The position numbers and the translations under genes are program-made. A DNA stretch of 6,609 bases, taken from assembly GCA_964658455.1 (NCBI GenBank), contig CAZZZA010000150.1, positions 1-6,609 on the forward strand, written 5' to 3'. The stretch is from Lichenicola sp964658455 (GTDB lineage Bacteria > Pseudomonadota > Alphaproteobacteria > Acetobacterales > Acetobacteraceae). Positions 1 to 5,955 of the stretch are shown piece by piece (within the stretch, counting starts at the first letter, position 1; each line of letters begins with the position of its first letter). The notes under the pieces were generated by a model that searched no databases, was not told where the DNA came from, and saw only the letters and a program-made list of their open reading frames with translations.

Positions 1-401
1 ATCCGGTGGTGATCATGCTGGTGCGGCATGGCGAGCGGGCGCTGCTGGCGCGCGGGGTGCGGTTCCCGCCCGGTAACGCGGTCTCGGCGCTGGCCGGGTT
101 CGTCGAACCGGGCGAGACCGCCGAGGAGGCGGTGGCGCGCGAGGTGTTCGAGGAGGTCGGCGTCCGGGTGCGCGACGTGCGCTACCTGGCGAGCCAGCCC
201 TGGCCCTATCCCGGCTCGCTGATGCTGGGCTTCCACGCCGAGGCCGAGGATACGGCGCTGACCATCGACGGCAACGAGATCGTCAATGCGCGCTGGGTCA
301 CCCGCGCCGAGGTGCGTGCGGCCGATCCCGCCGACTTCACGATCCCGGACGTGACCGCGATCGCCAGGCTGCTGATCGATGCCTGGCTGCACGAGGCCTG
401 A
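1..401 (+). CDS. nudC: NADH pyrophosphatase / NAD-cap decapping Nudix hydrolase NudC, 3' part (5' end outside window)
   Basis: This is the C-terminal part of a Nudix hydrolase that splits NAD(H) into NMN(H) and AMP; E. coli NudC also removes NAD caps from RNA. The full Nudix box, GFVEPGE followed by REVFEEVGV, lies at about nt 96-164 and holds the metal-binding glutamates. The NudC-specific motif SQPWPYPGS follows at about nt 192-218 and separates NudC from other Nudix enzymes. The reading frame is open to the left edge (codons begin at nt 3: P-V-V-I-M), and this matches the inside of the family's conserved '..DPVVIML..' strand. The GTG at nt 6 is therefore not the true start. The N-terminal part and the zinc ribbon, if present, lie outside the window. 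The gene ends 30 bp before the convergent pheA stop. I see the motifs directly; the function is inferred from the family. Confidence 0.93.
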   Translation, partial: PVVIMLVRHGERALLARGVRFPPGNAVSALAGFVEPGETAEEAVAREVFEEVGVRVRDVRYLASQPWPYPGSLMLGFHAEAEDTALTIDGNEIVNARWVTRAEVRAADPADFTIPDVTAIARLLIDAWLHEA

Positions 402-431
402 CCGGACGACAAGGCTCGGCCGGGGCGGCGC

Positions 432-1322
432 TCAGCCGGGACGGCCGGTCGCGGTCTCGCCGCGCTGCGGGGCGCGCGGGTAAGTGCCCAGGATCAGCAC
501 CTCGTCGGAATAGAAGCGCAGCTCTGCCAGCGCATTGGCCAGGCCGGGCTGGTCCGGATGGCCCTCGACATCGAGCAGGAACCGGGTGGCGAGAAAGATC
601 CCGGCCTCCATGTAGCTCTCGATCCTGGTCATGTTCACGGCGTTGGTGGCGAACCCGCCCAGCGCCTTGTAGAGCGCGGCGGGTACGTTCCTGACCCGGA
701 ACAGGATCGTCGTCATCACGCCAGGGCCTGGCGGCGGCACCAGCCGTTCGCGCGCAGCGACGTAGAAGCGGGTGGTGTTGTGGTCGGCATCCTCGACATT
801 GCGCCGCAGGATGGTGAGCCCGTGCAGGTCGGCGGCGAGTTCCGAGGCGATCGCCGCGTCGGCCTTGCGGCCCCATTGCGCCACCAGTGCCGCGGCGCCG
901 GCGGTGTCGAACTCGATCACCGGCTGCAGCGCCAGCTCGGCGATCAGCCGCCGCACCTGGCCCATCGCCACCGGATGGGTGTGCAGCCGCTCGAGGTCGC
1001 CGAGCGTGGCGCCGGGCACGCCGAGCAGGCAGTGCTCGACCCGCTGGAAATGCTCGGCAACGATGTGCAGGCCGCTCTCCGGCAGCAGGCTGTGGATATC
1101 GGGCACGCGGCCGGCGAGGCTGTTCTCGCAGGCCAGCATCGCCAGCGCCGCGCGGCCGTCATGCACCGCCTCGATCGCCTCGGCGAAGGTCGGGCACGGC
1201 AGCGTCTCGCGGCCGGGAAAGGCGTTGCGGCAGGCCAGGTCGGAATAGGCGCCGCGCAGCCCCTGGAAGGCGATCGGGCCGCTCTGCAGGCCGTGTGCCG
1301 GTAACGCGGAGGGCGGGATCAT
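432..1322 (-). CDS. pheA: Prephenate dehydratase with C-terminal ACT domain (PheA)
   Basis: This enzyme makes phenylpyruvate from prephenate in cytosolic phenylalanine synthesis. From the ATG at 1322 it has 296 residues, the usual length for a monofunctional enzyme. The catalytic domain spans roughly residues 16-190, with GAYSDLACR, the ENSLAGRV loop (66-73) and the TRF signature (Thr184-Arg185-Phe186) expected to hold the catalytic threonine. The ACT regulatory domain covers about 203-280. Its Phe-binding motifs differ from the classic GALV and ESRP: they read AALY (215-218) and ESYM (235-238), a pattern I recall from alphaproteobacteria. No chorismate mutase domain is fused. The frame runs further upstream to an ATG at 1355 and a TTG at 1379. 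I prefer 1322 because family homology begins near residue 16 of that form, but none of the starts has a clear Shine-Dalgarno sequence. The gene is divergent from the cytochrome c gene and convergent with nudC. Confidence 0.95.
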   Translation of the reverse strand: MIPPSALPAHGLQSGPIAFQGLRGAYSDLACRNAFPGRETLPCPTFAEAIEAVHDGRAALAMLACENSLAGRVPDIHSLLPESGLHIVAEHFQRVEHCLLGVPGATLGDLERLHTHPVAMGQVRRLIAELALQPVIEFDTAGAAALVAQWGRKADAAIASELAADLHGLTILRRNVEDADHNTTRFYVAARERLVPPPGPGVMTTILFRVRNVPAALYKALGGFATNAVNMTRIESYMEAGIFLATRFLLDVEGHPDQPGLANALAELRFYSDEVLILGTYPRAPQRGETATGRPG

Positions 1323-1435
1323 GAGCACGGACCGGGTTGTTCGGTCGGGGTGCATCCCATACGGTTCGGGACACCGCAAGCATGCGCAGGCCAGGCGGCG
1401 GCAAAGCCGGGCCGGAATTCGGGGCGGCCTGGCCG

Positions 1436-1942
1436 ATGGACTACCGTGACATCAACAGGCTTGGCGCGGCCGTCTTGTGCGTCGCCATCGCCGCCGGCGC
1501 GTCGGTGCTGGCGGCCGGCGCGCTGGTGCCGGATACCGCGCCAGCCCGCCCGGCCTTCGCGATCGCCGGGCTCGACCCGCGCGACGCGGCGCCGGCCGCA
1601 CCCGCACCCACGCCGGCCCGGCTGCGCCGCGCCTCGGTGTCGGCCGGCGCCGATCTGGCGGGCGCGCAGTGCGCCGCCTGCCACACGCTCGACCGCGACG
1701 GCGTCTCGATGGTCGGGCCGAACCTCTATGGCGTCGCCGGCGCCCCGGTCGCGGCGCGGGCCGGCTACGTCTATTCCGACGCGCTGCGCGCCCTCGGCGG
1801 GCGCTGGAGCCTGGACCGGCTGGATCGATGGCTGACCCGGCCGCAGGCGATGGCGCCGGGCACCCGCATGGGGTTCGCCGGGCTGGACGATCCGGGGCAG
1901 CGCGCCGATATCATCGCCTTCCTGCAGAGCCTGTCGCGATGA
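1436..1942 (+). CDS. Membrane-anchored class I c-type cytochrome (CycM-like)
   Basis: This is a 168-residue monohaem cytochrome c that probably carries electrons at the periplasmic face of the inner membrane towards a terminal oxidase. Residues 1-8 are polar. A hydrophobic segment at about 9-31 (rich in Ala, Val and Leu) has no obvious signal-peptidase site and should be an uncleaved anchor. An Ala/Pro-rich tether follows at about 32-70. The haem site CAACH is at 79-83 (Cys79, Cys82, His83), with GPNLYGV after it and the likely axial Met145 in GTRMGF. The short C-terminal helix RADIIAFLQSL closes a small cytochrome c2/c552-like fold. The frame extends upstream to 1337, but ATG 1436 starts the anchor directly and leaves room for the divergent pheA start. 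The stop overlaps the hisN start. The CycM-like assignment rests on architecture; the partner oxidase is not in the window. Confidence 0.9.
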   Translation: MDYRDINRLGAAVLCVAIAAGASVLAAGALVPDTAPARPAFAIAGLDPRDAAPAAPAPTPARLRRASVSAGADLAGAQCAACHTLDRDGVSMVGPNLYGVAGAPVAARAGYVYSDALRALGGRWSLDRLDRWLTRPQAMAPGTRMGFAGLDDPGQRADIIAFLQSLSR

Positions 1943-2751
1943 CCGACCCGCGTTTCCTCGCCGCCGCGCTGGCCGCAGCCGATCTGGCGCGGCGCGTGAT
2001 CCGGCCCTATTTCCGCCAGGGCGTCGCCGCCGACCTCAAGGGCGACGAGAGCCCGGTGACCATCGCCGACCGCGAGGCCGAACAGGCGATGCGGGCGCTG
2101 CTGGGCGCGTCGCTGCCGGAGACCGGGATCCTGGGCGAGGAGCACGGGCTCGAGCGGCCGCAGGCGCGCTGGCGCTGGGTGCTCGACCCGATCGACGGCA
2201 CCCGCGCCTTCCTGACCGGGCGGCCGAGCTTCGGCACGCTGATCGCCCTGCTCGAGGACGGGGTGCCGGTGCTGGGCATCATCGACCAGCCGATCACCGG
2301 GGAACGCTGGATCGGCCAGACCGGGCAGCCGACCCGCTTCGAATCGTCGCCCGGCCTGCCGCTGGGCGGCGCCGCCGGCACCCGCCGCTGCGCCGCCCTG
2401 GCGTCGGCCGAGCTGTCCTGCACCGACCCGGCGATGATGACCGGGCCGAGCGCGCTGTCGTTCGCGTCGCTGCAGGCGGCGGTGCGGCGCACCAGCTGGG
2501 GCGGGGACTGCTACGCCTACGGGCTGCTGGCCCTGGGGCAGATCGACATCATCGCCGAACGCACCATGAAGGTCTGGGACTGGGCCGCTTTGGTGCCGGT
2601 GATCGAGGGCGCCGGCGGCCGGGTGACGGACTGGGCCGGCCGGGCGCTGCGCCCGGACAGCGACGGCAGCGTGCTGGCGGTGGGCGACGCCGCCCTGACC
2701 GCGCCGGCGGTGGCCCTGCTCGGCTCCGGGGCCGCCGCGGCCGGCGCGTGA
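1939..2751 (+). CDS. hisN: Histidinol-phosphatase of the inositol-monophosphatase family (HisN-like)
   Basis: This is a 270-residue Mg-dependent phosphatase of the IMPase fold. The metal-site motifs are complete: Asp44 in TIADRE, GEEHG (66-70), DPIDGT (83-88, with Asp83 and Asp86), and WDWAA (213-217, with Asp214) followed by EGAGG. The stretch WVLDPIDGTRAFLTGRPSFG is what I associate with HisN, which removes phosphate from L-histidinol phosphate in the penultimate step of histidine synthesis in bacteria without the HisB-type enzyme. Inositol monophosphatase, CysQ-like 3'-nucleotidase or another sugar phosphatase cannot be ruled out by motif alone. The start ATG overlaps the cytochrome stop as ATGA, so translation is probably coupled. 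The same frame stays open upstream to 1477 inside the cytochrome gene, but that part reads as non-family, Arg-rich shadow sequence. The C-terminus ends in a low-complexity Gly/Ala tail. Confidence 0.87.
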   Translation: MTDPRFLAAALAAADLARRVIRPYFRQGVAADLKGDESPVTIADREAEQAMRALLGASLPETGILGEEHGLERPQARWRWVLDPIDGTRAFLTGRPSFGTLIALLEDGVPVLGIIDQPITGERWIGQTGQPTRFESSPGLPLGGAAGTRRCAALASAELSCTDPAMMTGPSALSFASLQAAVRRTSWGGDCYAYGLLALGQIDIIAERTMKVWDWAALVPVIEGAGGRVTDWAGRALRPDSDGSVLAVGDAALTAPAVALLGSGAAAAGA

Positions 2752-2762
2752 TGGCTGCCATA

Positions 2763-2792
2763 CCGCGCCCTCCCTGTTCGGGGGCGCGGCTT
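2763..2792 (+). terminator. Probable rho-independent terminator after hisN
   Basis: An 8-bp perfect GC stem, CCGCGCCC (2763-2770) with GGGCGCGG (2781-2788), encloses a 10-nt loop and begins 11 bp after the hisN stop. Only CTTT follows, so the U-tract is short. It probably ends the cytochrome c-hisN transcript before serA. Confidence 0.5.
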
Positions 2793-2838
2793 TGCCCTAC
2801 CGATCCGATCCTCGCCCGAACGATGAGCGCTCCCCGCC

Positions 2839-4083
2839 ATGGCCAGCCAACTCTCCCTGCCCAAGGATCGCATCCGCATCCTGCTGCTCGAAGGCGTGCA
2901 TGACAGCGCCGTCGAGGCGCTGGCCGCCAGCGGCTACGCCTCGGTCACCCGCCATGCCGGCGCGCTCGACGGCGAGGCGCTGCGCCAGGCGCTCGACGGG
3001 GTGCATATCGTCGGCATCCGCAGCCGCACCCAGCTCACCGAGGCGGTGATCGAGGGGGCCGACAAGCTGATCGCGATCGGCTGCTTCTGCATCGGCACCA
3101 ACCAGGTGGCGCTGCACGCCGCCGCCGCCAGGGGCATCCCGGTGTTCAACGCGCCGTTCAGCAACACCCGCAGCGTCGCCGAGCTGGTGATGGGCGAGAT
3201 CGTGATGCTGCTGCGGCGCATCTTCCCCAAATCCGGCGCCGCCCATCAGGGCGTCTGGGACAAGTCGGCGGCCAACAGTTGGGAAGTCCGCGGCAAGACG
3301 CTCGGCATCGTCGGCTACGGCTCGATCGGCAGCCAGCTCTCGGTGCTGGCCGAGGCGTTCGGCATGCGGGTGATCTATTTCGACACCATCAACAAGCTCG
3401 GCCACGGCAATGCGATCGCGGTGCCGAGCCTGGACCGGCTGCTGGCGGAAAGCGACGTGGTCAGCCTGCATGTGCCGCAGACTCCGGAGACCGACCTGCT
3501 GATCGGCGAGGCGGAGATCCGCGCGATGCGGCCGGGCAGCTTCCTGCTCAACAATGCGCGCGGCAATGTGGTCGATCTGGACGCGCTCGCCCGCGCGCTC
3601 GACGACCATCATCTGCTGGGTGCGGCGATCGACGTGTTCCCGCGCGAGCCGGGCAGCAACAAGGAGGCGTTCGTCTCGCCGCTGCAGGGCCGCGACAACG
3701 TGATCCTGACCCCGCATATCGGCGGCTCGACCGCTGAGGCGCAGGAGCGGATCGGGGTCGAGGTCGCCGTCAAGCTGGTGGAATACAGCGATGTCGGCGC
3801 GACGCTGGGGGCGGTGAACTTCCCGCAGGTGCAGCTGCCGCCAAGGCCGCGCGGCACCCGCTTCATGCACGTGCATCAGAACACGCCGGGCATCCTGCGC
3901 CGCATCAACGAGATTTTCTCAGAGGCGCACGCCAACATCGCCGCGCAGTTCCTGCAGACCGACGGCGAACTCGGCTACGTGGTGGTCGAGGCCGAGACCC
4001 GGCGCGACGACGATGCCGCGATCCTGGCGCGGCTGCGCGCGCTCGACGGCACCATCCGCGCCAGGCTGCTCTACCAGCGCTGA
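2839..4083 (+). CDS. serA: D-3-phosphoglycerate dehydrogenase, E. coli-type with C-terminal ACT domain
   Basis: This enzyme oxidises 3-phosphoglycerate to 3-phosphohydroxypyruvate with NAD+, the first step of serine synthesis in the cytosol. It has 414 residues and closely resembles E. coli SerA along its whole length. The substrate domain is split (about 10-110 and 300-330). The NAD-binding fold carries GYGSIG (159-164) and Asp182 after the second strand. The catalytic trio is Arg241 (NNARGNVVD), Glu270 (FPREPGSN) and His293 (TPHIGGST). The ACT domain starts near 341 with MHVHQNTPG. His346, Asn348 and Asn366 match the serine-binding His344, Asn346 and Asn364 of E. coli, so feedback inhibition by serine is likely. 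The start ATG is the first in frame but has no strong Shine-Dalgarno sequence. The gene stands alone: a terminator-like hairpin precedes it and a regulated gap follows. E. coli SerA also reduces 2-oxoglutarate; this is not testable here. Confidence 0.96.
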   Translation: MASQLSLPKDRIRILLLEGVHDSAVEALAASGYASVTRHAGALDGEALRQALDGVHIVGIRSRTQLTEAVIEGADKLIAIGCFCIGTNQVALHAAAARGIPVFNAPFSNTRSVAELVMGEIVMLLRRIFPKSGAAHQGVWDKSAANSWEVRGKTLGIVGYGSIGSQLSVLAEAFGMRVIYFDTINKLGHGNAIAVPSLDRLLAESDVVSLHVPQTPETDLLIGEAEIRAMRPGSFLLNNARGNVVDLDALARALDDHHLLGAAIDVFPREPGSNKEAFVSPLQGRDNVILTPHIGGSTAEAQERIGVEVAVKLVEYSDVGATLGAVNFPQVQLPPRPRGTRFMHVHQNTPGILRRINEIFSEAHANIAAQFLQTDGELGYVVVEAETRRDDDAAILARLRALDGTIRARLLYQR

Positions 4084-4085
4084 AC

Positions 4086-4098
4086 GGCGCGCCGCGCC
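4086..4098 (+). terminator. Small GC hairpin after serA, weak terminator candidate
   Basis: GGCGC (4086-4090) and GCGCC (4094-4098) can pair around a 3-nt loop three bases after the serA stop. Only TTAA follows, and those bases belong to the CtrA-like box. The stem is short and has no U-tract, so termination here is doubtful. Confidence 0.2.
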
Positions 4099-4113
4099 TT
4101 AACCGGACCTTAA
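4099..4113 (+). promoter_or_regulatory. CtrA-type binding site (TTAA-N7-TTAA) upstream of comM
   Basis: TTAA (4099-4102), seven bases (CCGGACC), then TTAA (4110-4113) fit the spacing of the full binding site for CtrA, the alphaproteobacterial response regulator (consensus TTAA-N7-TTAAC). The base after the second half is G rather than C on both strands, so the final C is missing. It lies within a symmetrical 17-bp CTTAA/TTAAG inverted repeat. TTAA is very rare in DNA this rich in GC, and I noticed no other copy in the window. The box ends 44 bp before the comM start, so it could overlap a -35 element. The motif is seen; binding is inferred. Confidence 0.55.
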
Positions 4114-4129
4114 GCAGGGCGGCCGCATG

Positions 4130-4151
4130 CTTCGGATCGGATGATCCGGAG
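4130..4151 (+). promoter_or_regulatory. Hairpin covering the comM Shine-Dalgarno sequence
   Basis: Bases 4130-4138 (CTTCGGATC) can pair with 4143-4151 (GATCCGGAG) around a GGAT tetraloop: nine pairs, one of them a T-G wobble. The 3' arm includes GGAG of the ribosome-binding site at 4148-4152. If the mRNA begins upstream of 4130, the structure would hide the site. If it begins nearer 4140, the stem cannot form. The CGGATC/GATCCG core could also be a protein-binding palindrome. Confidence 0.35.
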
Positions 4152-4152
4152 G
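4148..4152 (+). promoter_or_regulatory. Ribosome-binding site of comM
   Basis: GGAGG lies 5 nt before the ATG at 4158. It is the strongest Shine-Dalgarno match of the window and fixes the comM start. Confidence 0.75.
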
Positions 4153-4157
4153 ACCGC

Positions 4158-5651
4158 ATGAGCATCGCCTGTGTCAGGAGCTTCGCCTTCGCCGGCGTCG
4201 ACGCGGTTCCGGTCGACGTGCAGGTCCAGATCTCGAACGGGCTGCCGGCGTTCCTGATCGTCGGCCTCGCCGACAAGGCGGTGGGCGAGGCGCGCGAACG
4301 GGTCCGGGCGGCGCTGACGGCGATGGGGCTGGCGCTGCCGCCGAAGCGGGTGCTGATCAACCTGGCGCCGGCCGACCTGCAGAAGGAAGGCAGCCATTTC
4401 GACCTGGCGATCGCGCTCGCGGTGCTGGCGGCGATGGACGTGCTGCCGCGGCACGAGGTCGCCGGCTACGCCGCGATCGGCGAGCTGTCGCTCGACGGGC
4501 GGGTCAACCCGGTGACCGGGGTGCTGCCGGCGGCGATGGGCGCCTCGGCGCTCGATCTCGGCCTGATCTGCGCCGCCAGCCAGGGCGGCGAGGCCGCCTG
4601 GGCCGGGCGCATCGAGGTACTGGCGACCCCGGACCTGCTGTCGCTGGTCAATCATTTCCGCGGCCAGCAGGTGTTGAGCCCGCCGGTACCGCCCGGCATC
4701 GCCGACGCCAGCCATCACCCGGACATGGCCGACGTGAAGGGAATGGAAACCGCGCGGCGGGCTCTGGAGATCGCCGCCGCGGGCGGTCATTCGCTGATGC
4801 TGATCGGGCCGCCCGGCGCCGGCAAGTCGATGCTGGCCGCGCGGCTGCCCGGCCTGCTGCCGGACCTGTCGGCGACCGAGGCGTTGGAGGTCAGCACCAT
4901 CCACAGCATCGCCGGGCTGCTGCAGGACGGCAAGCTGGTGACGCGGCCGCCGTTCCGCGAGCCGCATCATTCCGCCAGCCAGGCGGCGATCGTCGGCGGC
5001 GGCCCCCGCGCCAAGCCCGGCGAGGTGAGCCTGGCGCATCGCGGCGTGCTGTTCCTCGACGAGATGCCGGAACTGCCGCGCCAGTCGCTGGAGGCGCTGC
5101 GCGCGCCGATCGAGACCGGACGCACCACCGTGGCCCGCGCCGCCGGCCACTACACCTACCCGGCCAGGTTCCAGCTGGTGGCGGCGATGAATCCGTGCCG
5201 CTGCGGCCATCTCGGCGACGCCACCCGCGAATGCCGGCGCGCGCCACGCTGCGGCGAGGAATACATGGCGAAGATCAGCGGGCCGATGCTCGACCGCATC
5301 GACCTCACGGTGGAGATGCGGCCGATCACGCCGGGCGAGCTGTCGCGTGCGCCGGCCGGCGAGCCGAGCTGCGATGTCGCCACCCGGATCGCCTGCTCCA
5401 GGTGGCGGCAGCACGCGCGCCAGGACGGGCTGTGCAACGCCGAGACCAACCCCGACCGGTTCGTGCTGTCCGACGATGCGCGCGCGCTCAGCGAACAGGC
5501 CTCGGACCGGCTCGGCCTGTCGGCGCGCGGCTTCACCCGGCTGCTCAGGGTGGCGCGGACCGTCGCCGACCTCGAGGCGAGCGACAAGGTCGAGCGCCCG
5601 CACATCGCCGAGGCGCTCTGCTTTCGCCGGCGCAGCCTGGCGCGCGTCTGA
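4158..5651 (+). CDS. comM: ComM/YifB-family Mg-chelatase-like AAA+ ATPase
   Basis: This is a 497-residue protein, full length for the family. The N-terminal ChlI/Lon-protease-like domain covers about 1-170 and contains the conserved NGLPAFLIVGLAD and KRVLINLAPADL stretches. The AAA+ core has Walker A GPPGAGKS (217-224), Walker B VLFLDE (297-302), the family motif FREPHHSAS and a likely arginine finger at Arg380 in SGPMLDRID. A possible Cys4 metal site lies between them (Cys347, Cys349, Cys359, Cys365). The C-terminal Mg-chelatase domain follows (about 400-497). Vibrio cholerae ComM is a hexameric helicase that drives branch migration while transformed DNA is integrated; the homologue in Rhodobacter capsulatus is needed by recipients of gene transfer agent DNA. 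It is not a magnesium chelatase subunit. A good Shine-Dalgarno sequence and a CtrA-like box lie upstream, so it is probably expressed apart from serA. Confidence 0.94.
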   Translation: MSIACVRSFAFAGVDAVPVDVQVQISNGLPAFLIVGLADKAVGEARERVRAALTAMGLALPPKRVLINLAPADLQKEGSHFDLAIALAVLAAMDVLPRHEVAGYAAIGELSLDGRVNPVTGVLPAAMGASALDLGLICAASQGGEAAWAGRIEVLATPDLLSLVNHFRGQQVLSPPVPPGIADASHHPDMADVKGMETARRALEIAAAGGHSLMLIGPPGAGKSMLAARLPGLLPDLSATEALEVSTIHSIAGLLQDGKLVTRPPFREPHHSASQAAIVGGGPRAKPGEVSLAHRGVLFLDEMPELPRQSLEALRAPIETGRTTVARAAGHYTYPARFQLVAAMNPCRCGHLGDATRECRRAPRCGEEYMAKISGPMLDRIDLTVEMRPITPGELSRAPAGEPSCDVATRIACSRWRQHARQDGLCNAETNPDRFVLSDDARALSEQASDRLGLSARGFTRLLRVARTVADLEASDKVERPHIAEALCFRRRSLARV

Positions 5652-5682
5652 CGCCGCCAGCGCACGGCGAAGTGACCGGCGT

Positions 5683-5705
5683 CATGGAACAAACCATGCA
5701 CATGG
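5683..5705. repeat. Three alternating CATGG/CCATG repeats before the DUF3072 gene
   Basis: CATGG (5683-5687), CCATG (5694-5698) and CATGG (5701-5705) lie in alternating orientation with 6- and 2-nt spacers, in an A-richer patch 13 nt before the small gene. The middle copy can pair with either neighbour. They could be an operator or a leader hairpin, but such short repeats may also be chance. Confidence 0.3.
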
Positions 5706-5718
5706 CCGTTGGCAATGT

Positions 5719-5955
5719 ATGGACAAGAACCCGAAGACCGACGCTGGCGACGCGCAGGATCTGCCGTCGAACACCGTCAAGAATCCCGACGACTGGACCA
5801 CCGGCCACGAGACCATGACCGGCGCCCAGGCATCCTACCTCAAGACGCTCTGTGAGGAGGCCGGCGAGCCGTTCGACGAGACGCTGAGCAAGGGCGAGGC
5901 GTCGAAACGCATCGATGCGCTGCAGGCGGCGACCGGACGCGGCAAGGACCACTGA
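5719..5955 (+). CDS. DUF3072 domain-containing small protein
   Basis: This is a 78-residue acidic, hydrophilic protein of unknown function. Residues 20-70 match what I know of DUF3072: a V-K-NPDDW-TTG start, then MTGAQASYLKTL (33-44), EEAGEPFDETL (46-56) and SKGEASKRIDALQ (57-69). The sequence reads as two short helices and suggests a SAP- or HeH-like helix-extension-helix fold, but that is a guess. It has no signal peptide and no membrane segment. Cys45 is the only cysteine. ATG 5719 is the only plausible start for the whole domain; no good Shine-Dalgarno sequence precedes it. An internal ATG at 5815 would remove the NPDDW part that family members carry. The gene lies 67 bp after comM and is convergent with metC. 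Its frame stays open upstream through the comM 3' end, but that part is shadow sequence. Confidence 0.85.
   Translation: MDKNPKTDAGDAQDLPSNTVKNPDDWTTGHETMTGAQASYLKTLCEEAGEPFDETLSKGEASKRIDALQAATGRGKDH

Noticed and set aside
402..440. GGCT/AGCC and GC-rich pairing between the ends of nudC and pheA as a two-way terminator
   Set aside because: Stems are only 3-4 bp with long loops and no U-tract.
558..1304. Plus-strand open frames opposite pheA
   Set aside because: pheA on the minus strand explains the region fully. The plus-strand translations are compositionally biased shadows.
1337..1380. Promoter hexamers between pheA and the cytochrome gene (TTGTTC/CATACG forward, TATGGG reverse)
   Set aside because: Spacers of the wrong length (15 bp forward) and poor matches. 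A divergent promoter must lie here, but I cannot place it.
1477..1938. Upstream extension of the hisN frame inside the cytochrome c gene
   Set aside because: The extension is Arg-rich and unlike any phosphatase. IMPase homology starts right after the ATG at 1939.
2797..3876. Open frame of 359 codons on the minus strand opposite serA
   Set aside because: It mirrors serA, whose motifs are complete. The antisense protein is low in complexity (Arg, Ala, His, Gln) and matches nothing I know.
4110..5603. Long open frame on the minus strand opposite comM, 497 codons, the same length as comM
   Set aside because: Its translation is Arg/Gly/Gln/His-rich with no family motif, as expected for the antisense of a high-GC gene. 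The equal length is a coincidence.
5709..5714. TTGGCA, a good -35 match before the DUF3072 gene
   Set aside because: A -10 at normal spacing would fall inside the coding region, and none is visible there.
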